Origin: Gordius sp. MW1
Taxonomy: Eukaryota > Nematomorpha > Gordioida > Gordea > Gordiidae
Reading direction: 5' to 3'
DNA length: 64,000 bases
Assembly (NCBI GenBank): GCA_964036665.1
Contig: OZ038527.1
Coordinates: forward strand, 496,001-560,000
The translations under genes were made by a program, and so were the position numbers. The notes beneath the pieces were generated by a model. That model searched no databases and had not been told where the DNA came from. It saw nothing but the letters and a program-made list of their open reading frames with translations. Below are positions 39,593 to 51,224 of this stretch, piece by piece. Positions within the stretch are counted from its first letter, which is position 1, and every line of letters begins with the position of its first letter.

Positions 39593-42500
39593 ATAACACT
39601 TTGATAATAGATGATATAATATTATTGATGTATCAGAAATTGTTTGTTAGATCTAAAATTGCATGAATGAAAACCTAACTTGACTAATTAAAATATTGTT
39701 TTGTAATAGTTATAGTAACATTTTATTGTTTAACATACATGTGAGCATGTGCTCTTAATAATAAATCGAATGATTTTACCAAACAATAATTGATGCATAC
39801 TGTTAGGAAAAACATTTATTATAAATTAAATACATTTCACGTTTGTAGTGGCTTAAATTTCACACTAGACACTGAGCAAAATATTTATAAATTTCACTAT
39901 AAGTTTCTAAATTAAAATAGCTTTTCAAATAATAACATTCAAATGCTTCTTATGATTTAAATAATAGAAATCTAAAACATTCTAATTAAACATTATATTT
40001 TAAACCATCCGAACGATTTTATTTTTATAAAGTTATTGATTTAAATGCCTGCACACGTACAAAATATTATTATCATATAGCTTATAGAAATTTAAGTATC
40101 TTAGTATATTTCCTAATATAAGAAATGGCAGAATAAAATCCCTCTTAATGAGTTTTGAAATATGTAACTAAAGTTGGCATTATAATTGTCAAATACAATT
40201 TCAAATCCCTGGCCGCTGGCTAGGCACTTCTTGAGAATGATACCTGTGATGCCTTCGAGCTCTAAATTTTATATACCGTGTCTATCTTTATAATGTCAAA
40301 AATTATAAATAAAATCTCTTAAAATTTATTAACAAGGATATATAACATTAAAGGTATATAATAAATAAAATATATTATATGTATAAAATCTCAACTATCG
40401 TGCACATAAAGGGGTAAATTTTTGGCGAGCTTATGATGTAACTTAGCAATTAGGTTTTATTTTTTTGTTTACTGGTGTCGAATCTCTAACAAAGTAGTTT
40501 ATAGGCTTACGGCGACAATTTTATTCAGATTATTTATTTATGCTTGTATATAATAATAATTTTTGTCGAACCTATGCTTTAATGCACATTCGTTGAAAGG
40601 TGCCCATATTTAATTCAATCAATTGAATACTAAGAACTAAACCTAATTTAAACTGTGAAAAAGGAAAGTCAATCAATTATTATTAATCATGAATTCTTAT
40701 CTAATGAGCCAAAGCCATACCATAAGACTAATTGTTTATATCTTTAAAAGTTAGTTGTAATTAAACATTACACTTTAGACTTAAAAATACACAAAAAAGC
40801 TATCCCAATAATAGCTACCTTAGTGGACCCACAACGTTTTCTTCGTAAAACATGTAAGTTCCGTTGTATACATTAGGGTTATTCGATTTCATTAATATTC
40901 TATGAAATGATGAATCTCATTCGTAGTTGAGCTAGCTCGATTGATTTAAGAAAGACCCTTGGTAACTTGGAATCCGATAGCCAATTCTCTTAGAAAATTA
41001 TTATAATTTATCACCACAGTCACAGAAATTTTTTACATTAAGCAGAAAATTACTAAAAAAATTGTAAAATCCCGCACAATCTCTATCCAAGACTTAATAC
41101 CTGCCCCTTATCTTTTAGCATGTTTTTATTAATGATTCGGATTTTTCTAAAAAAAAATAATATAGTTCATAAATGTTACTGGTGGCCGAGTATTATAAAA
41201 GTTTTTAACACTTGCTCGTGTAAACATTAACCAAGAGTCATATGGAGGTTCCCAGGATGGGATTAGGGAAAAGGAAAACTTTTACAATTTATCAAGAGTA
41301 GAGAAGGAATAAAATGACTAAATTTTCCTCGTTTGATCACCTATCCGCGTCCTGAATCTATTTTTAAATTGAATAAAGTTGTGAAGTTAGTTATTCAATA
41401 ACTCAACGTCCAATGGCTATAGTTAAAACCCGCAGAAAGGTTATATCAAGCGGTCACTTAACAAAATTATTATGTTGTACACAAATTTATAATTGTCTAA
41501 ATGCTAAAAACATGGATTTCTTAAGAGCTCCTTGTAACATAAACCTTGTAATATAATTTTGAAGCTTTTTTATTTGATCTGGAGGTATTGATGATAAACA
41601 TTACGAATTTATCGTTTTTGAAGGGGGAAAATTGTAATATTTGTAAGGTGATCAAACGCGCTTATTTTGATGGCTATAGTTAGCAATAGTTAAAAGACTA
41701 ATTTAAAATAAATTAAAACTAACTTTTTCTGAATTAATTTGTTGCCCCGCATTTTATAACGTTTAGTTAATCAAATTAATTCTTTAAGTAATGTTTCCCT
41801 AACTTTAATGTTTTTTTATTCCCGAGATCCGTTAATGCTTACTACCGCAGCGCTTCATTTTTAATCAAATTAAGAATGCGTTTCTTCATTTGTTTCTCTA
41901 GCCAACATGTTGGGGAGCGGGTTCAAGTCAAAAGACTCCCCTTTGTAAACGCTTATATAGTAGAGAAAGCCTTTAAAAAGTTGACCTTTTGAATACAAAT
42001 TTTAGCGTATACTTTAGGACCAAATTAGGGAAACTATCTTATAAACTTTATAAAGCCGTATGTATTCTAACATAATTTTCTACAAAGTATATGTCAAGAT
42101 GCAAAGCGCTTTTTATTTTGGGCAACAAAATGTTTACCTTATCTACGACTAGTCAAAATGTTAACTGATGTGTATAAATGATAAACAATTAATAATGAGA
42201 AAACACATATTCAATCCTATCAATGCATCTCTGCCCTATTAAATGGCAATTAATACAAAAAAGCAGAAAAAGATAAGCTGCGATGACAATTAATTAAATG
42301 TAGGGAATAATTTGTCAATCGGTTACACTGCATTATTTACTAATAATATATTATAACCTTTCATTAAATATGTGTCAAAATGAGAGTGTAATCATTTATG
42401 AGACGACATATTTATTGTATAATATATTTATTTAGAGATTACTTTTGTCCAAAATTAATAATACTTCCTTAAAGATAATGAAATACATACCACATATTTA

Positions 42501-44157
42501 ATAAGCCAGAGCGAGTGATTGTCAGAGTTAATTAATCTTCTACAACAAGTGTGATTCTCTAGATTGTGATTTCATAAACTCGTGCTGCACCTATTTAATG
42601 TGTACATCTTAACAAGACATTAGGCCCGATGTTGCTTATCATTGAATCGTGCTTTTGCATAATCAAAGAAATGTTGCAAACCACATTGGAATAACAATTG
42701 ACATGTTAAAAACTGCTTATAAGTGCTTCACGTTTTATAGGAGTCATTTTATGATAAGGACGTTTAACATTTCTAAATATATTCTTGAAGTGTGTTTTTG
42801 ATTATTTTAGCTAGTAGTTGCTAAAAGTATTTTTAGTTACCTTAAATTATATATTGTGTGCTACATTCGTTTACCACTAAACAACAATCCTTTGTTAAAT
42901 GCAATACAGTTAATTGATAAGAAGATTGCAAAACGTAAAAGTCAGATTATGTCCATGACTCTATTTTGAACTTCTAAATTGCTTTGGATGACTCTAGCAG
43001 AGTGCTGTCTGGCTGACCAGTTGAATAATTTTACCTTTTGAAGATAAGATAGATTGATTTATATTAAAAAAGGTAAATATTTTTGTATAATTTTGAGAAG
43101 GCAAGTGTAAGAAATGTTAATAGCTCATGTATTATATGGACTTGCTCAGCAAATTTTTACGTTGACATGCTAAAAATCCATTGAGAATCGCTTTAAAAAT
43201 TACATGGATGTGGGAAAATCCAAGATTGCATAAGTAGCTAAGAGTTCTAGGAATATAGTTGATTCACTTTGAGTAATAAATCGTCCCTTGAGAATCCTCT
43301 ATGAGCTTAAATTTTTAGATTCTCAGTCGAAGGGTAATTCAAGTCTAAGGCGTTAAAAGAGATTGCCCCTTTCCCTTCCCTGCCGCTGTGAAAACCTGCT
43401 TATCAAAATCAAATTCAGTTTAGTAATGAATTAATAATAATATAAAATTTCTGCTGCGATAAATTAATATAAATAGTTGGTATTTAATGTCATATTTAAG
43501 ATTAGCTTTAAGAACATTTATTGTACACCGCAAATAGCTTTTTTGTATAAAATCATGGTAATTATACTAATTGATTCACAATTCCACATAACATTATCTT
43601 AGTAAAAAATAGATAAACACTCAGGTGTCATGGGCTCAGCTAGTGTTCTAATCAAGCTTGGCCATGATTTAGAGTGGGGCAAAACAATTATTTTTTGTTT
43701 TTCTACTCCGATTTTATTATAGTAAGATTTGTGTTTGATCATTTTTGGAAAAATAAAATAATTACTAGTGATTTTTTTGTTACAACACTATTTTCCGGCC
43801 TCTTAACTGACAATGTAAAATTTTTCTTCTATCGCTTTTTTACACTAACGGGTTATCAAAACAATATTTACATTTTAATTAAACAAAAGGGTTTGTTATT
43901 ATACTTTAGAATTTTATGACACATTACAATGACTTAGAGTGGAAGTCGCGACTCAAAAAATGTTGCCTTTTTTAAAATATTGCTTTGGCAAAGTTTAAAC
44001 AGCTATTCACTGAAATTTTCACCTCGGGTCTTTAAGCTAAAGACTATCAACTTTTCCACGTTTTTTATTTTGTTTTCAAGTATAATTAAGTGTGTCACGA
44101 TTTATAATTCCTTAAATTATAAATAGGTGGAATATTGGCGATCAACAATTTATGCTA
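39593..44157. other. 4.6 kb AT-rich region between GPCR 1 and the fold-back element
   Basis: No gene supported. A GC-richer patch on the minus strand (40264-40198) could be an orphan exon: after AAAATTTAG it reads LEGITGIILKKCLASGQGFE. The frame 43674-43919 (+) is Phe/Ile-rich and lies between two copies of a TTAGAGTGG motif (about 43669, 43932), with no homology. Polyadenylation-type AATAAA signals follow the GPCR stop within about 200 bp. Confidence 0.4.
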
Positions 44158-44165
44158 CATATTAG

Positions 44166-46463
44166 TAGTGTTGTTAAATTGCTAACTTTAGCAATGCTAA
44201 CTATGTGCTACGCTCGAGCACAAACACTAGCTGGGTAATATGCTAACACAATGAGTGCTAAGCTAACTATTCGGTGCAATAGTTTTAACAGTAGCACGTA
44301 AAAATGCTCGAGAGGTTAGTCGATAGCAGCCAAATCTGTCAAAAAATTTAGCAGGAGCTCGAGCAGTAAATTCGAGCAGATAGTAGATTGAATTGCTTTT
44401 GTTAAACTATTTTAGTTACTTACAATATTTGCTCATGGTATATTATAAAGTTATTATATTATAGTTTTATAAGAAATTAAGCATGTTGAGCATAAATGAT
44501 GGATTGCACGGTAATAAGATGAGATTGTATATTTGATTTTTACTTGACATGTTATTATATACATTTTGAGTTTTTAGGTATAAATATTTTGTACAGGTGG
44601 TTAAATAAATATATATGGGGTAAATGTCATAATCTATGTTTATGATGCGATTTAAATTTTTTTTCAAATTGTGACTCACTAAGAACTTAAAAAATGTTTT
44701 TCACATTTGAAATTAAGATTTTTAAAAGTTTAGCGGTCGCCCAGGTAACAAATGTCATAATCTATGTTTGTGATGCGATTTAAATTTTTTTTTCAAATTG
44801 TGACTCACTAACCGCTTAAAAAATGTTTTTCACCTTTGAAATTAAGATTTTTAAAAGTTTAGCGGTTGCTCAGGTGACAAATGTCATAATCTATGTTTAT
44901 TATGGGATTTAATTTTTTTTTTCAAATTGTGACTCACTAAGAGCTTAAAAAATGTTTTTCACCTTTGAAATTAAGATTTTTGAAAGTTTAGCGGTCGCCC
45001 AGGTGACAAATGTCATAATCTACATTTATGATGCCATTTAAATTTTTTTTCCAAATTGTGACTCACTAAGAGCTTAAAAATGTTTTTCACCTTTGAAATT
45101 AAGATTTTTGAAAGTTTAGCGGTCGTAGATTATGACAAATGTCATAATCTACATTTATGATGCGATTTAAATTTTTTTTTCAAATTGTGACTCACTAAGA
45201 GCTTATAAAATGTTTTTCAACTTTGTAATTAAGATTTTTGAAAGTTTAGCGGTCGCCCAGGTGACAAATGTCATAATCTACATTTATGATGCGATTTAAA
45301 TTTTTTTTTAAATTATGACTCACTAAGAGCTTAAAAAATGTTTTTCACCTTTGAAATTAAGATTTTTGAAAGTTTAGCGGTCGCCCAGGTGACAAATGTC
45401 ATAATCTATGTTTATGATGCGATTTAAATTTTTTTTTCAAATTGTGACTCACTAAGAACTTAAAAAATGTCTTTCACCTTTGAAATTAAGATTTTTAAAA
45501 GTTTAGCGGTCGCCCAGGTGACAAATGTCATAATCTTCATTTATGATGCGATCAAATTGTGACTCACTGAGAGCTCAAAAATGTTTTTCACCTTTAAAAT
45601 TAAGATTTTAACAGTTTGCCGCAGGGGTTTGTCCCAACCCCTAAACCCGCCGGGTAAAACTCGATGTTTTACGGAACCCGAACCCATTATAAAAATACCC
45701 TTAAAACCCGAACCCGATGAATACAAAATTTTCGCCATCTATAAGTAAAAATTTTTAATCGCACCTGAGCCACCGCTAAACTTTCAAAAATCTTAATTTC
45801 AAAGGTGAAAAACATTTTTTAAGCTCCTAGTGAGTCACAATTTGAAAAAAAATTTAAATCCCATTATAAACATAGATTATGACATTTGTCACCTGAGCAA
45901 CCGCTAAACTTTCAAAAATCTTAATTTCAAAGTTGAAAAACATTTTTTAAACTCTTAGTGTGTCAAAATTTGAAAAAAAAATTTAAATCGCATCATAAAC
46001 ATAGATTATGACATTTACCCCATATATATTTATTTAACCACCTGTACAAAATATTTATACCTAAAAACTCAAAATGTATATAATAACATGTCAAGTAAAA
46101 AATCAAATATACAATCTCATCTTATTACCGTGCAATCCATCATTTATGCTCAACATGCTTAATTTCTTATAAAACTATAATATAATAACTTTATAATATA
46201 CCATGAGCAAATATTGTAAGTAACTAAAATAGTTTAACAAAAGCAATTCAATCTACTATCTGCTCGAATTTACTGCTCGAGCTCCTGCTAAATTTTTTGA
46301 CAGATTTGGCTGCTATCGACTAACCTCTCGAGCATTTTTACGTGCTACTGTTAAAACTATTGCACCGAATAGTTAGCTTAGCACTCATTGTGTTAGCATA
46401 TTATCCAGCTAGTGTTCGTGCTCGAGTTTTTAGTTGAAGCTGCTTAGCAATTTAACAACTATA
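44166..46463. mobile_element. 2.3 kb fold-back hAT-type element with internal satellite
   Basis: The left end TAGTGTTGTTAAATTGCTAA and the right end (reverse complement) TATAGTTGTTAAATTGCTAA begin inverted arms of about 450-580 bp that match almost base for base (for example GTTGAGCATAAATGATGG on both). CATATTAG flanks both sides (44158-44165 and 46464-46471), a perfect 8-bp target duplication. The termini match the 202-bp MITE at 29689. The interior is a tandem array (separate entry) with a short insertion at about 45610-45740 containing ACCCGAACCC motifs. No transposase is encoded. Confidence 0.9.
44628..46015. repeat. tandem array of about 125-130-bp units, eight direct and two inverted
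   Basis: Each unit carries AAATGTCATAATCTA, TTTTTTTCAAATTGTGACTC, TGTTTTTCACCTTTGAAATT and GTTTAGCGGTCGCCCAGG. Direct units start near 44628, 44752, 44880, 45008, 45130, 45267, 45396 and 45525 (the last truncated). Two units in reverse orientation occupy about 45770-46015. Units are almost identical, implying recent amplification. Confidence 0.9.
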
Positions 46464-46475
46464 CATATTAGTGAT

Positions 46476-46660
46476 GTAAAAAGGGCTGGGTTTTCTTTGG
46501 TCGACCTTTTTAATCCACTATACATGAACGGATCAATGGTTTGACCAAAATCTTTGGTTCATTTATTCGACTAAGAAGTATATACCAAAAAACTTTTTGT
46601 CTGTTTATGTTTAGTCGACTAAAACTAAAGGTCGACCAAACAAAACCCAGCCCTTTTTAC
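46476..46660. mobile_element. 185-bp MITE with inverted repeats of about 35 bp
   Basis: Left GTAAAAAGGGCTGGGTTTTC and right (reverse complement) GTAAAAAGGGCTGGGTTTTG continue as TTTGGTCGACCTTT on both. It starts only 5 bp after the target duplication of the fold-back element. A single end of the same family occurs at 53087-53120. The frame 46541-46786 runs across the MITE and is not a gene. Confidence 0.8.
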
Positions 46661-49418
46661 AACAACACTGCTACATATGCATCATTTTTATCATCAGTTT
46701 ATCCAGGGGTGGCAAAAGGGGTCAGATGCCCGTTTCCAACCAAATTCAAAAAAGGTTATAATTATAAGTTAAAGCGATTGAGGTAAAACTTTTAAAAAAG
46801 TATGATCTGGCCTCTTTTTAGATGATGTATTGCAAAATCTGGTAGGGTTATAATTTAATTTATATAGTATAAATTAATTTTGGTGTTTGTGTAAATAACC
46901 ATAAAAAATTGTAGGATAAAAATAATTAATCTTTTTTACAATGAAGTAATCATTTATTATTTTTATAAAAAAATTACATATTTTGTCAAGGTGAGATAAA
47001 TAAAGTAGGGAGTTAAGAATTGTAAATATTCGGAAAACACCGCGATGGCTAATGAATTAAATATTTACAGATAGTTATGCCGATTTTCTGTCGTATAAAA
47101 ATAGATTCGCGATTATCATGGGATAGTAAAGAAATTTGTTTCCCTTTTTTTAAATAATATTTAAATTTTTCTCATTTTCTTTCATCTTCACAAATATCTA
47201 TTTTTAAAAATAATAAATGATTAGTAATACATAAATATTAAAAAATTCTTTCTTAACAAAATTTTTTATATTTATTTGATTATGCCAAATTTTGCGATAA
47301 TATAAGCCATACGATGGAAAATAATTGATTTTTTTATTATAGGTTACTTAAAAAAGTAAAAAGAATATATTTTTTGTGGATTCTCTTAGTTCTTAAGTCT
47401 ACGATATCAAAACTAATTAACTTTTTATGATTGGCTATTTGATATAATTAAAAAGTATCATAATTAGAAGTAGAAATAATGATTGTACACATGTCAATTG
47501 CAGAAAATTAATTTATTTGGTGCGTAAAAAATCAAATTCTATAAGTTTGTATATTTGTCCTTTCTTTGTGTGTCCGGTTTTTAATTAAGACTAAAACAAC
47601 CTACCACGTAAAACAGCAATATTGTTGATTTCTATAGGAAAATTAATCAATAATATATAGAGTCTAGATTTTTTGATGGTTATACTTTTTGTACATAATA
47701 GAGTTAGTAGGATTTGCAATATATATATAATGTGTATTTTCACAAAGGAAATTATTAACAGCACAAAAGTATTTCAATCGTCAATAACTTTTGCCTATTG
47801 AAACATTTATTTAAACACCGTATTTAATATGTCATTAGATAGATTAGTTTTAAAAATGTTAAAAAAATGTCACAAATCTAATCTGTTTGACAACGTTTAA
47901 ATTTAAAGCTCGCGGTGAGTTATTACTTTAAATTACAATATCGCGCAAATGGAAAGGTCACAATATTATTCTAAATAAGATTTAGCTATGAAATATTTTA
48001 AGGACGTTTCTTTATCTTAACTAGCAATCTACACTGTTCTCAATAACGATCTCTAAATTTGAAAAAAAAGAAGTCTTATCTTGTATATATTTAAATTTAC
48101 AATGAAGAAATGGGGGAAAAAGGTTCTGGACGTTATTGCCACCTAATTATTTATGGATTTATAAATACATAATGCCTGCTACTTGACTTTTCGGAGGCTA
48201 AAATAGTGTATATTTAATGAATCAGTAAAAATATTGTGTCATAATAAAAACACAATGTGTAATTAAACTAAGTATTATTACAGCAGGAGTAATATTATTT
48301 ATTTCGACATGATGAACGATCGCTGCCAAAGTGCGACACCGACTCTGTGACAAATTTATAAAAAACTCTTTTTTAATTAAGAACCTTTTGTCATTTCTGG
48401 TTACAAAATAATAAAAATTGGCTTGAACACTGTATTATGGTCCCAGTTTTATTTTTATATATTTCTTTTATTTTTAATCCAGAGTATTCTTACATGTCGC
48501 TTTCCAACTAAGAAACCTCTGTCACAATTAATCTTTATAAATTAGGTTCTTAATAATAGTAATCTCATAATTTTGAAAGACTAAATTATAGAAAAATATG
48601 CCATTACTACATAGCTGTTCAGAAATAAGAATATTTCCTAATTTATAAAAGAGTATGATATCATTAAGTGAATGATGTAAAAGTTTATGGGTGTTTATCA
48701 CTTTGACCTATTAATCGTAAATTCGATTATACAAAGCTAACCAGTTTTTTTAATTTAGATCAAGTCACACCCGTTACCAAATAAATGAACTAGAGAAGTA
48801 TAAACATTAGATTCTACATAGTATTTTATATCATATGTTTGTATTGTATAAGAAACTTGAATTACAATTAAAAATCAGTCACATTTCTTTAAGGCTTATG
48901 CTAAACTTTACCATAAATATTTAAGTAACATGTATGTTTTTTATTACATGTGATATAAAGAAGTGCTTTCGTGTAAATTATATTATTGGTAAACTTATTT
49001 AGGTTGCATACATAACTGCGTTATAAATATTTTATGTTTTTAGTCAATTATTCATAAAGACATCTGGTTAATTAAAAATCTTTATGCACAATTTTGACTA
49101 ATGTATACCTACCTTTCGTAATAAGAGCATATGGCTTTATTTGAAATGTATCAATTAGCCTAAAATTATTTGCCTAAAAAATAATAAGTAAGCATTGAGG
49201 CTTTTTATTGATATGTATGAGTTTATTTGACTGTAAAGTTGATACACATAAACAGAAAATCATATAATTGATTCATATATCAGTCAATAAAATGATAAAT
49301 AAATAAGAGAATTACACACAATACAGTGGAGCGTTTCAATAAAACTTACACGGGCATATTATGCAAAGGGGGAAAAAATATGTTTGAGCTTTCGTTTATA
49401 TTGTTAGTAGCTTTTAAT
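46661..49418. other. AT-rich spacer downstream of GPCR 2, no gene seen
   Basis: No exon-like block with splice support. AATAAA signals on the minus strand side (about 49290-49330 region) could serve the GPCR 2 transcript. Otherwise nothing is recognised. Confidence 0.4.
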
Positions 49419-51224
49419 CTAAACATCAAAAACTCGATCTTCGTCATCGTAAGTTATGGCGTTTAATTTTGGCCGTGGCGGAAGAATGACACATTTTTCA
49501 TCAGTTGATTCTGAGCTACTATCCTTAACCTTTAAGGGTTTGGTCGTCGCAGTTTTAGATGTTAAATCAGCTGATTGATGGGCAGTTGTTTCCTCACATT
49601 CAGCCGACGGGTTCACCACGTATTCGGAGGAATCTATCAAACTAAAATCCGCGATCTCTTCGTCGAGATGGTCTTGAAACCGGGTGGCCCTTTTGGGAGT
49701 CAGATAATTTATATCACGTGACTTTAAATAGTTTAATTTGAACTTTGAATTTGACCTGAATTGACTAGTATTTGATTGAGTTAACAGGAACGATTTTCTT
49801 TCAAGTGGTAATTCTTTAAGGTTAGATACGTTCCTTATGTTTTGAGCGCCTGGCCTTTGGTTGGTGCCGCCGTTTAGGTTACGCCCGAAAAGGGCCGTAT
49901 AGAGGGGAATCTTACCAAGGATGTTACAAAAGGCCTTCCTGTAATTGTCGGACAAAAAGGCGTACAAGATTGGGTTTATGCAGGAATTCATGTAAGCCAA
50001 ACATTGTGCCGATATTTGAATAACGATGAAGACTAAGCTTTCGGGATAGTATCCAAAATGAATGATGAGAAATATGATGTTGTTTGGGAGCCAACAAAGC
50101 GCAAAGGTAACTACTACTATGGTGACCATGCGGGTAACTTTGCGCTTAGACTTTATGCTTTCGGCCGAGCGCTTAGTCCGCACTTTGGTCGTCCTTCTAG
50201 TCGCAGGTTGTTTGTGAGTGATGGCTCGGTCTAGACCATTACTAGCTACTCCTAATTCACAAGAGGTGGGGGGAGGCTGGTCTTTAAATTCCTTACCGAC
50301 TCCTCCCGTTCTCCACAACCTCTTGAGCAAGCCCAAATATAGAACTACTATTAGTGTGAGCGGCAAAACGTAAGCGAGTACAAAGAAGAGGGCATATAAG
50401 ATACGTGCTCCCTTGGTATACTCCTGTCCATCGACCGCTATAGCGCAAACAAATTTTCCCGAGGCGTAAGCATATGGTATGGAATGATATAAGTAAAGAA
50501 TAGGACTGTTGATGCCAAGAACCACGACCCAAGTTATGAGTGCGGCGCGCCAAGTATTACGTGGAACTCGTATCGAAATCGATTCCACCGGGTACACTAC
50601 AGCTAAGTAGCGATCTAAGCTCATGAGTACGAGCGTGTAGACGCTGGCGTAGGCGCACACATTTATCATGAATTGGTAGAGCTTACAAGCGGCAGTTCCG
50701 AAAGGCCAACTGAACAGCGAGTAAACGATAGCGGTAAAGGGGACGCAGACTATGATGAAGCTTAGATCGGCAACGGCTAAGTTGAGGATTAGTATGTTGG
50801 TGACGCTTTGCATCTTAGCGTTAGACAAGATGATATAAATGATCAAACTGTTACCCACGACCCCGATGAATACTATGAGCCCGAAAGCGCAGGGTACTAT
50901 GATGGAGACCACAGTTTGAACGTAAGGTATCCCTGACGCTTCCTCATCAAGTGCAACCGTTGGCGTAACTGGAGATGCTTCTACTGATACTGATGATGCT
51001 AATGAAACTTGAGTTATGGTATTACCGTCTTTTAAAGCTCTCAAAACGGGTCCCGAGCTGGAGGAGAGCCATGATAAAGGCTGGAAAGATGTCGTAGAGT
51101 TAGTTTGATAGTTAGGAACGTCAAGCGTTAAAGCGGCACGACATACATATGGGATAAGGAGGAGCGTCCAAAACCGAAGCATAATTGGTGGCATGAGCGC
51201 GCTTGAGCTAGCAGTTAACTTCAA
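49419..51224 (-). CDS. rhodopsin-class peptide GPCR, allatostatin-A/galanin receptor type, with signal peptide and long tail
   Basis: Single-exon 601-aa receptor. Residues 1-30 look like a signal peptide (MLRFWTLLLIPYVCRAA). A Ser/Thr-rich ectodomain of about 75 residues with an N-x-S/T site follows. Seven helices begin near residue 105: N125 in helix 1, D153 in helix 2, SWPFG loop with Cys180, DRY at 204-206 (MSLDRYLAVVYP), Cys260 in loop 2, a basic loop 3 (about 303-365), CWLP at 377-380, NPILY at 417-421. The tail is about 180 residues, Ser/Thr-rich. Helices 2-3 (VPFTAIVYSLFSWPFG, YASVYTLVLMSLDR) are close to known allatostatin-A receptors. It converges with GPCR 1, 9.8 kb away, and the two are probably related paralogues. 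Ligand and coupling are inferred from the family. Confidence 0.9.
   Translation of the reverse strand: MKLTASSSALMPPIMLRFWTLLLIPYVCRAALTLDVPNYQTNSTTSFQPLSWLSSSSGPVLRALKDGNTITQVSLASSVSVEASPVTPTVALDEEASGIPYVQTVVSIIVPCAFGLIVFIGVVGNSLIIYIILSNAKMQSVTNILILNLAVADLSFIIVCVPFTAIVYSLFSWPFGTAACKLYQFMINVCAYASVYTLVLMSLDRYLAVVYPVESISIRVPRNTWRAALITWVVVLGINSPILYLYHSIPYAYASGKFVCAIAVDGQEYTKGARILYALFFVLAYVLPLTLIVVLYLGLLKRLWRTGGVGKEFKDQPPPTSCELGVASNGLDRAITHKQPATRRTTKVRTKRSAESIKSKRKVTRMVTIVVVTFALCWLPNNIIFLIIHFGYYPESLVFIVIQISAQCLAYMNSCINPILYAFLSDNYRKAFCNILGKIPLYTALFGRNLNGGTNQRPGAQNIRNVSNLKELPLERKSFLLTQSNTSQFRSNSKFKLNYLKSRDINYLTPKRATRFQDHLDEEIADFSLIDSSEYVVNPSAECEETTAHQSADLTSKTATTKPLKVKDSSSESTDEKCVILPPRPKLNAITYDDEDRVFDV

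Noticed and set aside
41895..41940. Possible tRNA B box (GCGGGTTCAAGTC)
   Set aside because: No cloverleaf partners or A box could be drawn around it.
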